Assembly (NCBI GenBank): GCA_009782475.1
Contig: WRIZ01000012.1
Span: 1 to 50,501, forward strand
From: Oscillospiraceae bacterium
Lineage (GTDB): Bacteria; Bacillota; Clostridia; Oscillospirales; UBA929
DNA: 50,501 bases
Reading direction: 5' to 3'
The notes beneath the pieces were generated by a model. That model made no database searches, had not been told where the DNA came from, and saw only the letters and a list, made by a program, of their open reading frames with translations. The position numbers and the translations under genes are program-made. Position 1 is the first letter of the stretch, and each line of letters starts with the position of its first letter. Of the stretch, positions 9,901 to 17,039 are shown in pieces.

Positions 9901-11394
9901 GGCGAATTCATCGCCAACGACTATATCTTAACAGGCAGCAGCTTTGGTTTGCGCACCGAAAGCCCCTTCGGCCCCGCCAGTGACGCGGGCGGGCGCGGTT
10001 CAAACAACGGGCATATCACCAAAACCCATGTCGGCGAATGGATACGGTATGAACTGAAGGTAGAAAAAGCAGGTTCGTATAAAATAGAGCTGGGTGCCAT
10101 CAACCATCAGGCGGCCGATATGACCATCCTGCTGAGGGATCAATTCTACAACACGCTGGCAACCTTTGTCGTCCCGGCAGGTCACGGCGCGGACGGCGAA
10201 TGGGAAGACGCCGCCTTGATCGAAGCAGACAAGGAAATCTATCTGCCCAAAGGGCACTACATCGTAGAGCTGCTCTTCCTCAACAACGGCGTCGCCGTGG
10301 GCAACAGTTTTGCCTACACAGACGGAGCCGACGTTGACGTCCTCACCTTTGAGCGAACAGGCGACATGGCAGTCCCCGGCGCGGACAAAGACCCGAGCAT
10401 ATTCCTCCTGCCCCTGCAAGGGACAGCGGCCGCCGGAACAGCGCACCGCCAGCAGGGATGGGCCGCCCCCAATCACTTTGATGAAGAATGGGGTTTGGTC
10501 GGCCACGGCGTCACAACAAGGGAATTCAAAGCGGCAACACACCTCATACTGGAATGCGCGGCCAAACCGACAGCCGCTAATCTTCAGCTTGCGTTCGGAG
10601 CCAGCCCGCTGGGATGGATCGGCGGTCAGGACATTGCCATCAATTCACTGTGGGACGAAGAACTGAGCGCGCTTGTCTTCGAGCTGGCGGAAATGAGGGG
10701 GTATGATGATTTCATCAAGAATCCCACAAGGATGATCATCAGCTACTACAGCCAGGCTTATGATGAGTTAAACGTCACCAAAGCCTATCTCATTCTCGAT
10801 ACCGATCTTCTAAACCCGGTCGCGGGCTTTGGCAACCTCAGCGCAAGCAAAGCCTACGACGACCGTTTCACCGACATGGGCGACTACGGCGAATGGATTT
10901 CCAAAGCGTATCAATACGACATCATCAAAGGGGCGACCGATACGGCTTACGGCACAGAGGACAATATGCTGATCCAAGACGCCATCATCATCGCCGCGAA
11001 AATCCACGCCATCTATAACACGGGAGCCAAAGACATCGTGACCGGGGGCGCGAAATATCCCACCGATTATATCCAATACGCCTTCAAACACGGGATCATC
11101 GACAACAGGTTCCACTGGCGTTACGACACCTTCGCCACACGCGGGGAGCTGGCCTATATTTGGGGCGGCATCCTGCCCGACGCCGAGATGGCGCGCATCA
11201 ACACCTACACAGCTGTGTCGGATGTGAGCGCAGACCACGAGTATTATGAGGAGATCAAACTCTTCTATGAAGCCGGGATCGTTGTGGGCGTCGGCGGAGA
11301 CGCGTTCGCCCCCGATGTTGCGGTGACACGCGGCGAATGCGCGACCATGTTCGTGAGGATCGTCAGCAAAGCCGACCGCAGCGGAAGCAAGTAA
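6943..11394 (+). CDS. giant secreted SLH-anchored metallophosphatase
   Basis: The 1483-residue protein starts with a clear signal peptide (cleaved near VSAAS, ~residue 29). Order seen: two homologous ~165-residue modules of unknown family (about 31-190 and 206-365); a fibronectin-like domain of the purple-acid-phosphatase type (~372-475); and a calcineurin-like phosphoesterase core (~478-760). The core's metal motifs are D485-P-Q487, G-D521-Q, GNHD (551-554), the FHHD segment and GHDH (680-683). The usual DxH is DxQ here. A helical FIVAR-like stretch (~790-930), beta-sandwich modules (~935-1290) and about three SLH motifs (~1305-1475, ending TRGECATMFVRIV) follow. SLH domains bind secondary cell-wall polymers, so the enzyme should be displayed on the S-layer. 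The substrate (phosphate ester or nucleotide) is unknown. The ribosome-binding site is AAGGAGAG. Confidence 0.88.
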   Translation: MKKRRILSLLLTVAMVFSIMPVIALPVSAASGDTFQWSVFPADADISDVGTEGNSGSGHVLKLDNIGLSDANLPFGSATLNFDFQVAHNAERRILVWTDLSGSEDEIEDIPFAATENILAGRVVVSDVFFGGTTESNIQIPKGLLYDGETYANTIYVMLGINKSPIGIPGASDNYTEAAGNRGGNARNGVNGVDLAREFDIFETVTLTLSSEYILNTAWTINPADVNVSRQGEGNHVLKLSNLGFEKENLPEIGGVLEVNYIEGQNSNRRYVAWTDLSGDADEIGDITFATPENLADGKIVRSASVVPAGTTAVELPIPQELLYDEDTDTYATEIYLLLTTDSVDDMQTPGGNRGAAEFVRFDSITLKVTEPPQFATYISLNPGANPSEIGFTWWTEKDTASTTVLQLAKASDVSNKEMPADAKEFTGTRAYAAYGFDVNRVMVTGLEKNTEYAYRLGNGSEWTKIYTFKTYDPDGKYNVIAVADPQISSGDGRMWRASLEKAVAQAGKMGGASFLMSAGDQINKHNSMIEMDEFLSPPELKGLPVMVTVGNHDTDDEATGAAFENVGLLPLVYNWPNYNNLAGIGAEKEIRGGGDYYFSYGNTLYISINSNVREAENHDAFIAEAVASHPDATWKIALFHHDIYGTGPHAGVGFGDSANLQETWSPMLDKYGIDLAVNGHDHVYARSKFYKDDTYMKNQMPAVLDIDEKGLFKPNAGTYVQPDGILYMGLASPTNKTYVAEVLDWVAFTSPRDTTVGEYSIITVEGGDLTFSVYRTDGDDPIDSITLRKKAQYDDLQTLIPGCEEVKKGGITDATWNAFLAEIVKAKAVEASASADAIHAAYVALYNAYYALDPNTDKEALGELLAKVKQTLDTATEGKWEGQYPFGSREILRGFYNEAFAVYDFRLSLQSEIDAAYALLAPAYEEFLASVSDIPRPWIDVHEIKADELYTMDLINWMDDSEVFFWGNNPQERYRAHHTKAHFAGGEFIANDYILTGSSFGLRTESPFGPASDAGGRGSNNGHITKTHVGEWIRYELKVEKAGSYKIELGAINHQAADMTILLRDQFYNTLATFVVPAGHGADGEWEDAALIEADKEIYLPKGHYIVELLFLNNGVAVGNSFAYTDGADVDVLTFERTGDMAVPGADKDPSIFLLPLQGTAAAGTAHRQQGWAAPNHFDEEWGLVGHGVTTREFKAATHLILECAAKPTAANLQLAFGASPLGWIGGQDIAINSLWDEELSALVFELAEMRGYDDFIKNPTRMIISYYSQAYDELNVTKAYLILDTDLLNPVAGFGNLSASKAYDDRFTDMGDYGEWISKAYQYDIIKGATDTAYGTEDNMLIQDAIIIAAKIHAIYNTGAKDIVTGGAKYPTDYIQYAFKHGIIDNRFHWRYDTFATRGELAYIWGGILPDAEMARINTYTAVSDVSADHEYYEEIKLFYEAGIVVGVGGDAFAPDVAVTRGECATMFVRIVSKADRSGSK

Positions 11395-11413
11395 CAATTT
11401 GTAAATCAAACAG

Positions 11414-11443
11414 GAACCCCGCCGATTTGAATCGGCGGGGTTC
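11414..11443. terminator. bidirectional terminator between convergent genes
   Basis: A 13-base perfect inverted repeat (GAACCCCGCCGAT and its complement) encloses TTGA, followed by a T-rich stretch on the plus strand. It sits between the ends of the convergent phosphatase and binding-protein genes and can serve both. Confidence 0.85.
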
Positions 11444-11455
11444 TCTTATCTCTTG

Positions 11456-12964
11456 TTATCTGTCATGCACCGTCCAATCGGCAAATCCCGCGTATGGGTT
11501 GCTGAACGCGGGGGTCTGGCCGCTTAAAAGGCCGCGCTGGGAGATGAAGAGGGTGTTGCGGAAGCAAATCGGTATCATGGGGGTTTCTTCCCAAAAAACA
11601 TCCCAAACCAAGCCTAGGGCTTCTAGCCCTTCCTCCGTATACGGGTTGGTTCTCGCCATGTCGTCAAGGGCGGAGCGCAAGGCGGCGTTCTCCGATATGC
11701 CGAACGCGAACGCGCCGCCGGGCAGCAGGAATTCCCGGGGGTCAAAATTGGGCGCGAGGCGGGCTTCGGCGTAATAGAGATCATAATCGCCGTCTGCCAA
11801 TGCCCGCTCAAACGCGGGGCGGCCAAGCGGGGTTACATGGACGGTAAACCCGGCCGCGCCGAGCATTTCGGCGCAGATTTCCGCCATCTGTATACGGGCG
11901 GTATTCTCCGCCCCCACGATGAGGGTCAATTCCGGGACATTCCCCAACCCGGCGGCTTCCCCGGGGTCGTCCAACCCGGAGGCGTTAGAAGGATAAAACG
12001 GGGAAGAGGGCGGCACAGGCAGCGATGAAGAGGTCGCCTCCTCGCCGTAAACCGTTTCAATCACCGCCTCACGGTCGAGTGCCAGCGTCAAAGCGCGGCG
12101 CAAACCGGCGTTGTTGAGCGGAGCTTTCTGCGTATTGATCCCGATATACTGCATCAGGCAGGAAGGGGTGATGATTTTATCCACCCCGATATGGATGCCG
12201 GGGGAGAAAGTGTCCCACGGGTCAATCTGCATCATGGAGATATAGCCGTATTGGAAGGAATAGACAAGATCGTCGGCATTGCCGATCGGAACCAGCTCGA
12301 TGCGCCCGGCCGGGAGCTGTTTTTCCTGCCACCAGTTGTCCGACGGCAGAAGAAACCCGCCTTCGGGCGTGAGCGTCATACGATAAGGCCCTGTTCCGAC
12401 CTCCACCCCGTCCGCCTGATGTACAATGGGGAAGTCAAACAACGCCGCCGCGTTCCAAACCGGGTTGTTCATCGTAATCAGAATGGTGCCGTCGGATTGC
12501 GCCGAAACCGAGGAAATGCAAGCCAAACGGCTTGCGTAGGGCCCGCCGGGTCGCTGTGCTAATTGAATGGAGGCAGCCACATCGGCGGCGGTCAGCGGGC
12601 TGCCGTTGTGAAACACAACATCCTCGCGCAGTGTCAGGGTGAACCGAATGTTGTCATCCGTTTCCATCGAAACGCACAGCAAAGGCCGGGGGATAAAGCG
12701 TTCATCCAGCTCAAATAACCCCTCGTAACACAGCCGCGCCGCGTGACTGTTGTAGCGCAGCGTATCGGTCAGGGGCCGGAAGACATCCACCGGAGAGAAG
12801 GCAATGCCGAAGGTGAGTACACGCGGCACTGGGCTTGGAAGGACGATGGGCGAAGGGGAAGGGGAGGGGAACGGCGAAACGACGACCTCGGGATAGAAAT
12901 CAAAGCAACCTGAAAGCAGGAAAAAAACGAAGATCAATAAGACGATACAGAATAATCTCTTCAT
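11456..12964 (-). CDS. oligopeptide-type ABC substrate-binding lipoprotein
   Basis: This is a 502-residue SBP_bac_5 (OppA/DppA) family protein. The lipobox LSGC (Cys20) follows a very hydrophobic signal, then a Pro/Ser linker (PSPSPSP) that spaces the domain from the membrane. Family features seen are LCYEGLFELDE, FTLTLREDVVFHNGSPLTAADV and YIGINTQKAPLNNAGLRRAL. It overlaps the pgeF stop by 4 bases (ATGA type), so the two are co-translated. Members bind peptides, nickel or murein peptides. With pgeF and a PdaA-like gene in the same run, a role in wall-peptide uptake or sensing is plausible but inferred. No permease or ATPase lies beside it. Confidence 0.88.
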   Translation of the reverse strand: MKRLFCIVLLIFVFFLLSGCFDFYPEVVVSPFPSPSPSPIVLPSPVPRVLTFGIAFSPVDVFRPLTDTLRYNSHAARLCYEGLFELDERFIPRPLLCVSMETDDNIRFTLTLREDVVFHNGSPLTAADVAASIQLAQRPGGPYASRLACISSVSAQSDGTILITMNNPVWNAAALFDFPIVHQADGVEVGTGPYRMTLTPEGGFLLPSDNWWQEKQLPAGRIELVPIGNADDLVYSFQYGYISMMQIDPWDTFSPGIHIGVDKIITPSCLMQYIGINTQKAPLNNAGLRRALTLALDREAVIETVYGEEATSSSLPVPPSSPFYPSNASGLDDPGEAAGLGNVPELTLIVGAENTARIQMAEICAEMLGAAGFTVHVTPLGRPAFERALADGDYDLYYAEARLAPNFDPREFLLPGGAFAFGISENAALRSALDDMARTNPYTEEGLEALGLVWDVFWEETPMIPICFRNTLFISQRGLLSGQTPAFSNPYAGFADWTVHDR

Positions 12965-13662
12965 GAGTTTCGTCCCCGCGAAGCGGACATTGGATGCAGC
13001 GTCACGTTACCTATCAGACTAACCTGCAAACCACGCTCCGAACCGTGCTTGCGGTGCGACCAGTAGGCTTCCGGGTCACAGCAAGTACAATTGATAGTTG
13101 ATAGTTGATAGTTGATAGTTACACCCGCGTTTTGTAATAACGCGGTGTTGATGCCGCGCAGATCGACCTGAAATTGATCGTCACCAATCTGTGTGATATA
13201 GCCGGTTTGTCCTGTTATGGCTTCCGGCACGTCGCTCCGTGTGACAAAGCAATTTTGGCAGATACACGGCCCGATGGCCGCTTGGATGTCATGCGCCCCA
13301 AATTCATCCCGCATGACCGAAACGGTTTTTCCCGTGATATTGACCGCTGTGCCGCGCCAGCCCGCGTGGACGGCGGCGACAACCCCGGCCGCTTCGTCCC
13401 AAAGCAGGATGGGGACGCAATCGGCCGTTTTCACGCCGACGAAAAGCCCCGGCTGGTCGGTAACGATGGCGTCGCCCTTAGGCTGGTCTTCGATCAGCGC
13501 GTCCAGCCCGGGGTAAGTATAAGGTTTGCGTAACCGAATGATGTTGTCGCCGTGCTGCTGATATGCGGTGAACAGCGGCGCATACCCAAGCCCCGCGAGC
13601 GCGTCGTAACGCTCCCGCGCGTCGGCGGGGAGCTTTCCCGAGAAGTGGGTGATGATGTTCAT
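12961..13662 (-). CDS. pgeF: peptidoglycan editing factor / purine nucleoside phosphorylase (PgeF, YfiH)
   Basis: This is a 233-residue member of the multicopper polyphenol oxidase (YfiH/YlmD) family. Signatures seen are VGVKTADCVPILLWD, VAAVHAGWRGT, AIGPCICQNCF and the late CCDP...WSHRKHG segment, which supply the zinc-binding His/Cys residues. Characterised relatives remove wrongly inserted serine from cell-wall precursors or act on adenosine/inosine. The start ATG overlaps the hepT stop, and the stop overlaps the start of the binding-protein gene. Just before the CCDP motif the coding DNA contains four tandem copies of a 7-base unit (13091-13118), adding a short INYQLSTIN-type segment that is unlikely to be ancestral. 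Confidence 0.92.
   Translation of the reverse strand: MNIITHFSGKLPADARERYDALAGLGYAPLFTAYQQHGDNIIRLRKPYTYPGLDALIEDQPKGDAIVTDQPGLFVGVKTADCVPILLWDEAAGVVAAVHAGWRGTAVNITGKTVSVMRDEFGAHDIQAAIGPCICQNCFVTRSDVPEAITGQTGYITQIGDDQFQVDLRGINTALLQNAGVTINYQLSTINCTCCDPEAYWSHRKHGSERGLQVSLIGNVTLHPMSASRGRNS
13091..13120. repeat. heptanucleotide tandem repeat inside pgeF
   Basis: Four exact tandem copies of TTGATAG (plus-strand reading), followed by TT, lie inside the coding region of pgeF. Because 28 is not a multiple of 3, changes in copy number would shift the frame unless compensated. The present copy number keeps the frame open. Confidence 0.95.
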
Positions 13663-14006
13663 TGGGTCGATTGCCTGTCAAGCAATTCTTTAATTTGCTC
13701 ACATAAACGTGGTATGTCCGTCGTTACCGTGACCCAAATATCTTCCATACGTAAGGTTTGATACCCATGTGCCGTTACATCCCGCAATCCGGCAATAGAT
13801 CGCCATGGAATCGCCGGGCAACTCTGTTTTTCTTGGTCGGAGACCAGCTTTACCAGTTCACCGATATTGATCAAGGTCATGCAAACGGCTCTTTTGGTTT
13901 TCTCGTCATTTTGGAAGGCATCGCAATCAAAATCAGCAATTAAGTCCGATATGACACTGGTCTCAGACAAGATTTTCAGCAAGACAATACGGTCTTTTTT
14001 ATCCAT
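13659..14006 (-). CDS. hepT: HepT-like HEPN ribonuclease toxin
   Basis: This 115-residue all-helical protein of the DUF86/HepT family is the toxin half of a HepT-MntA pair. The catalytic RX4HXY motif is seen as RDVTAHGY near the C-terminus, after GLRD and the IPWRSIAG segment typical of the family. HEPN toxins cut RNA; MntA partners AMPylate the tyrosine to silence them. I start at ATG 14006, which overlaps the mntA stop by 8 bases; an upstream TTG at 14027 is less likely. The stop overlaps the pgeF start (13659-13662). The DNA is more AT-rich than its neighbours, consistent with acquisition. Confidence 0.88.
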   Translation of the reverse strand: MDKKDRIVLLKILSETSVISDLIADFDCDAFQNDEKTKRAVCMTLINIGELVKLVSDQEKQSCPAIPWRSIAGLRDVTAHGYQTLRMEDIWVTVTTDIPRLCEQIKELLDRQSTQ

Positions 14007-14283
14007 AGACTTGCACCGTCTTTTCAATTTGGATTAATGAGTATTTCGCTATTGGCGCATGAATTACATCGACTGATATATTTAGTAAATCCTCCAAAGC
14101 GTTTTTTAACGCTGAAATAGTGAATAACGACACAGCCGGTTTTTGGAACTCAACCAATAAATCCAAATCACTCTCGTCTGTTTGCCTTCCTTCGGCGTAT
14201 GAGCCAAAATAATAGGCTTGCTTAATCGGAAATACAGACGCAGTATGTGTCACAGCATTGCGTATGTCATCATGTGTTAACAA
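13999..14283 (-). CDS. mntA: MntA-like minimal nucleotidyltransferase antitoxin
   Basis: This 94-residue minimal nucleotidyltransferase has the signature GSX10DXD, read here as FGSYAEGRQTDESDLDLLVEF with GS, ten residues, then DLD. In characterised pairs the enzyme transfers AMP groups to the tyrosine in the HepT RX4HXY motif and neutralises it. It starts 12 bases after the prfB stop on the same strand and overlaps hepT, so the pair is transcribed with housekeeping genes rather than from an obvious promoter of its own. The family has many uncharacterised members, but the adjacent HepT makes the assignment firm. Confidence 0.88.
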   Translation of the reverse strand: MLTHDDIRNAVTHTASVFPIKQAYYFGSYAEGRQTDESDLDLLVEFQKPAVSLFTISALKNALEDLLNISVDVIHAPIAKYSLIQIEKTVQVYG

Positions 14284-14295
14284 TGCGCACCCTCC

Positions 14296-15420
14296 TTACC
14301 CGCTCCGCGCCCATTGGCCTGTCGCCGAGCATGTTAAAAACGCCGATACAAACCCGTCCAGCTTGCCGTCCATCACGGCGCCGATGTTGCCGTCCTCAAA
14401 CCCGGTGCGGTGGTCTTTGGCCAGTGTGTAGGGCATAAAGACGTAGGAACGGATTTGGCTGCCCCATTCGATGGCGCGCTGAACGCCTTTGATCCCGGCG
14501 ATCTCGTTCTCAAAGGCTTCCTCTTTGAGCTTCAATAACCGTGCTTTCAGCATACGCATGGCCACATCGCGGTTTTGGTGCTGGCTCCGTTCGTTTTGAC
14601 AGGCGACGACAATGCCGGAGGGGACGTGCTTGATGCGGATCGCGCTTTCAGTTTTGTTGACATGCTGGCCGCCCGCGCCGCCCGAACGGAAGGTATCCAC
14701 TTCCAAATCCTCGTCCCGTATCTCGATCTCGCCGTCCAGTTCCATGTCAGGCTGTACCTCAACCGCCGCGAATGATGTGTGCCGCCGTCCCGAGGAATCG
14801 AACGGGGAGATGCGCACAAGGCGGTGAACGCCGTGTTCGCCTTTCATAAACCCGTAGGCGTTTTCGCCTTCGATCAATATTTCCGCGCTTTTCAGCCCCG
14901 CCTCGTCGCCGTCAAGAAAATCCAGCATTTTGCAGGCAAAGCCGTGGCGTTCGGCCCAGCGGGTATACATGCGCGCCAGCATCTGCACCCAGTCCTGTGC
15001 CTCGGTGCCGCCCGCCCCGGCGTGCAGCGAGATGATGGCGGCCGAATTGTCATACCGCCCGGTCAGCAGGGTGGACAACCGCTCCGAAGCGATCTTTTCC
15101 TCCAGCGCGGCATATCCCTGTTCCACTTCCTCTAAAAGAGAACCGTCATTTTCCTCCAACGCCATCTCGCAGAGGGTGATCAGGTCGTCTTTTGTATCAC
15201 AAAGAGCTTTGTGCCGCCCGATGACGTTTTCCAGCCGCCGGATGGATTTCTGCGCCGTTTGTGAGCGTTCGAGGTCGTTCCAATACCCTTCCTCCATCGT
15301 TTCGGCGTTGAGTTTTGCAAGTTCTTCCCGCGCCGCCGCCAAGCCTAAGCCCCGTTCCAATTCTTCAAGGCGCGGCTGCAACGCTAATAACTTTTGCTTA
15401 TATTCCTCAAATTGGATCAA
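14296..15420 (-). CDS. prfB: peptide chain release factor 2
   Basis: RF2 recognises UGA and UAA stop codons and triggers peptide release on the ribosome. The stop-codon tripeptide SPF is at residues 205-207 (ISPFDSSGRRHTSFA), and the catalytic GGQ is at 250-252 (SGGAGGQHVNKTES). Length is 374, normal for RF2. The TTG start at 15420 follows an AAGGGGTG site. Many bacterial prfB genes need a programmed +1 frameshift near codon 25; here the reading frame is continuous through that position (ELERGLGLAAAREELAKL), with no in-frame UGA, so the autoregulatory frameshift is absent. It lies downstream of the deacetylase gene and 12 bases upstream of mntA. Confidence 0.96.
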   Translation of the reverse strand: MIQFEEYKQKLLALQPRLEELERGLGLAAAREELAKLNAETMEEGYWNDLERSQTAQKSIRRLENVIGRHKALCDTKDDLITLCEMALEENDGSLLEEVEQGYAALEEKIASERLSTLLTGRYDNSAAIISLHAGAGGTEAQDWVQMLARMYTRWAERHGFACKMLDFLDGDEAGLKSAEILIEGENAYGFMKGEHGVHRLVRISPFDSSGRRHTSFAAVEVQPDMELDGEIEIRDEDLEVDTFRSGGAGGQHVNKTESAIRIKHVPSGIVVACQNERSQHQNRDVAMRMLKARLLKLKEEAFENEIAGIKGVQRAIEWGSQIRSYVFMPYTLAKDHRTGFEDGNIGAVMDGKLDGFVSAFLTCSATGQWARSG

Positions 15421-15425
15421 ATGGA

Positions 15426-15467
15426 AACACCCCTTACCTTTCCAGTATACCCGAAGGAAGGGGTGTT
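15426..15467 (-). promoter_or_regulatory. inverted repeat covering the prfB ribosome-binding site
   Basis: A 10-base inverted repeat (AACACCCCTT and AAGGGGTGTT), 22 bases apart, lies between the deacetylase stop and the prfB start. On the minus-strand transcript the second arm contains the AAGGGGTG that serves as the prfB ribosome-binding site, so the hairpin could hide it. It may also work as a weak terminator of the upstream gene. Confidence 0.45.
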
Positions 15468-15481
15468 GTAAAGCGTGGTGA

Positions 15482-16210
15482 TTATTTTGCGAACAATCCG
15501 TCCAGCGTACCGAAGGTGTAGCCCATCTCCCTGTATTTGTCGATCAGGATTCCCAATATCTCCGCGTTGGTTTTCGAGGTGCTGTGCAGCAAAACGACCG
15601 CGCCCGGATGGATGCGTGTTGTCAGTTTTTCCAGGGCATGTTCATGGGTGGGCTGGCGATCTTTATACCAATCGACATACGCCAAACTCCAAAATACCGT
15701 TTTGTAGCCGCATTTCTGTGCGAGTTTGAGGTTTTGGTCGGTATACTTCCCGGCCGGGGGGCGGTAATACTTGGCCGTCCCTTGCCCTGTGACTTGTTTG
15801 ACCATTTCGTCCAAACTATCCAGTTCCTTTTTGAATGCCGCCGGGTCGGAGATTTTGGACATATCCGGGTGATTTTTGGTGTGGTTGCCGATGATGTGAC
15901 CCTCCGCCGCCATGCGCCGCACCAAATCCGGCTCGGACTCCACATAATGCCCGACAATGAAAAAAGCCGCCTTGACTTCTTTTTCCTTCAATACGTCTAG
16001 GATTTTAGCCATATGGCCGTCTTCATACCCCGCGTCAAAGGTCAGATAAATCGTTTTGTCCTCGGCGTTGCCCAAATAAACGGCGTCATACTGACGCAAG
16101 TGCTCGGCCGGGGCGTTGCCGACAGGCTGCCGGCCGTCTCCGCCGAAACCGCCCAAACCCCAGTTCATGGATAAGAAAACCGAGCAAAGCAAGGAAATCG
16201 CGTGTACCAT
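15482..16210 (-). CDS. polysaccharide deacetylase, PdaA-like (muramic acid de-N-acetylase)
   Basis: This 242-residue NodB-fold carbohydrate esterase family 4 protein has an N-terminal signal/anchor (MVHAISLLCSVFLSMNWG). Catalytic motifs are LTFDAGYEDGH (motif 1), HTKNHPD (metal HxxxH), YYRPPAGKYT (motif 3) and VVLLHSTS (motif 5). The FDAGYE form of motif 1 and the overall length resemble B. subtilis PdaA, which removes the acetyl group from muramic acid on the way to spore-cortex delta-lactam. Other peptidoglycan deacetylases remain possible, so I give no symbol. I use the ATG at 16210 because GAGGTG lies 6 bases before it; the GTG at 16219 would place the ribosome-binding site inside the gene. 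Confidence 0.88.
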   Translation of the reverse strand: MVHAISLLCSVFLSMNWGLGGFGGDGRQPVGNAPAEHLRQYDAVYLGNAEDKTIYLTFDAGYEDGHMAKILDVLKEKEVKAAFFIVGHYVESEPDLVRRMAAEGHIIGNHTKNHPDMSKISDPAAFKKELDSLDEMVKQVTGQGTAKYYRPPAGKYTDQNLKLAQKCGYKTVFWSLAYVDWYKDRQPTHEHALEKLTTRIHPGAVVLLHSTSKTNAEILGILIDKYREMGYTFGTLDGLFAK

Positions 16211-16342
16211 AATTTTCACCTCGCCCGTAGTATGCGCGTTTCGACAATGTTCATGTATTTGTACGGTTTTTCAGGAAACACTATCATCACACATCAACGC
16301 ACGCAAACGATATGGACATTACGTGAAATAAGGAGAATAATT

Positions 16343-16948
16343 ATGAAAATCACTAAAATGATCACCGCCGCGCTGATCCTTGTCTCTGTGCTGGCCGCTC
16401 CGGTGTTCGCCGCCACACAGGAATTGCCGAAAGCGGGCATGGGCGTCGGCGGCGGGAACTTGGTGCAATTTGTCACCGACGGCAAAGACGGCATAAGTTC
16501 ACCCATGACGGTAGATATGTTCAAAAAATCCACCGCCATCGTCTTTGAAGCTCCCGAGCATGATTGGGGCGCCATCGTGTTCGGCGGCGGCAAAGGAAAC
16601 GGGCACAGCAATCCCGGCTGGGCCATTCAAATCGAAAATGACAAAATGGGCGAATATTTCAAAGACGGTAAATACACCTTTGATTTCAAAAAGTTGGGGA
16701 TCGACGTGAAAACCTTTGCCGGGGACGGCTCGGACGACGTCTTCTTCGCCGCCTACATTGGCCGTTGGAACGGTCAGGGAGGCTTTGACGAAATGGGCAT
16801 CACCAAAGCCTATCTCGTATATGACAGCGGAAATAACAACACCGCGAAAAAATCCGGCGACGGCAGCATGGCCGCTTTGGCGGTTGGGGCGTTTGCCCTC
16901 GCTGCCGGTGTTTCGGTTGTGCTGTCGCGCAGATTGAAAGACAAGTAA
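16343..16948 (+). CDS. secreted small protein with KKSGD sorting-like C-terminus
   Basis: This 201-residue protein has a signal peptide (cleaved near PVFAATQ). A single beta-rich domain (EHDWGAIVFGGG... ITKAYLVYD) is similar in layout to one near the C-terminus of the phosphatase at 6943. The end is a hydrophobic segment plus basic tail (SRRLKDK) preceded by K169-K-S-G-D173. This arrangement, pentapeptide-hydrophobic-basic, is that of a sortase substrate, with KSGD replacing the familiar LPxTG-type core. The same signal occurs in the protein at 30970 beside a sortase gene. The function of the domain is unknown; carbohydrate binding is a guess. The start ATG at 16343 has an AAGGAG site; upstream in-frame ATGs lack one. 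Confidence 0.8.
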   Translation: MKITKMITAALILVSVLAAPVFAATQELPKAGMGVGGGNLVQFVTDGKDGISSPMTVDMFKKSTAIVFEAPEHDWGAIVFGGGKGNGHSNPGWAIQIENDKMGEYFKDGKYTFDFKKLGIDVKTFAGDGSDDVFFAAYIGRWNGQGGFDEMGITKAYLVYDSGNNNTAKKSGDGSMAALAVGAFALAAGVSVVLSRRLKDK

Positions 16949-16956
16949 CCATCCCA

Positions 16957-16973
16957 GACGGCCATTGGCCGTC
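16957..16973 (+). terminator. short hairpin after the KKSGD protein gene
   Basis: GACGGCC and its complement with a three-base loop lie 9 bases after the stop codon. The stem is only 7 bases and no T run follows, so it is a weak candidate. Confidence 0.4.
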
Positions 16974-16985
16974 GTTACATAGATG

Positions 16986-17015
16986 TTGACGTTTGGGCGT
17001 TTTGCGTGATATGCT
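16986..17015 (+). promoter_or_regulatory. SigA-type promoter for the GH2 gene
   Basis: TTGACG and TATGCT are separated by 18 bases, ending 25 bases before the GH2 start codon. The match to consensus is good and the position is right. Confidence 0.65.
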
Positions 17016-17039
17016 GGCGGTCAAAGGAGTGATGCGCTA

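Noticed and set aside
14003-14027. Earlier TTG start for hepT giving a longer N-terminus
   Set aside because: It would overlap mntA by 29 bases without a ribosome-binding site; the ATG at 14006 gives the typical overlap and length.
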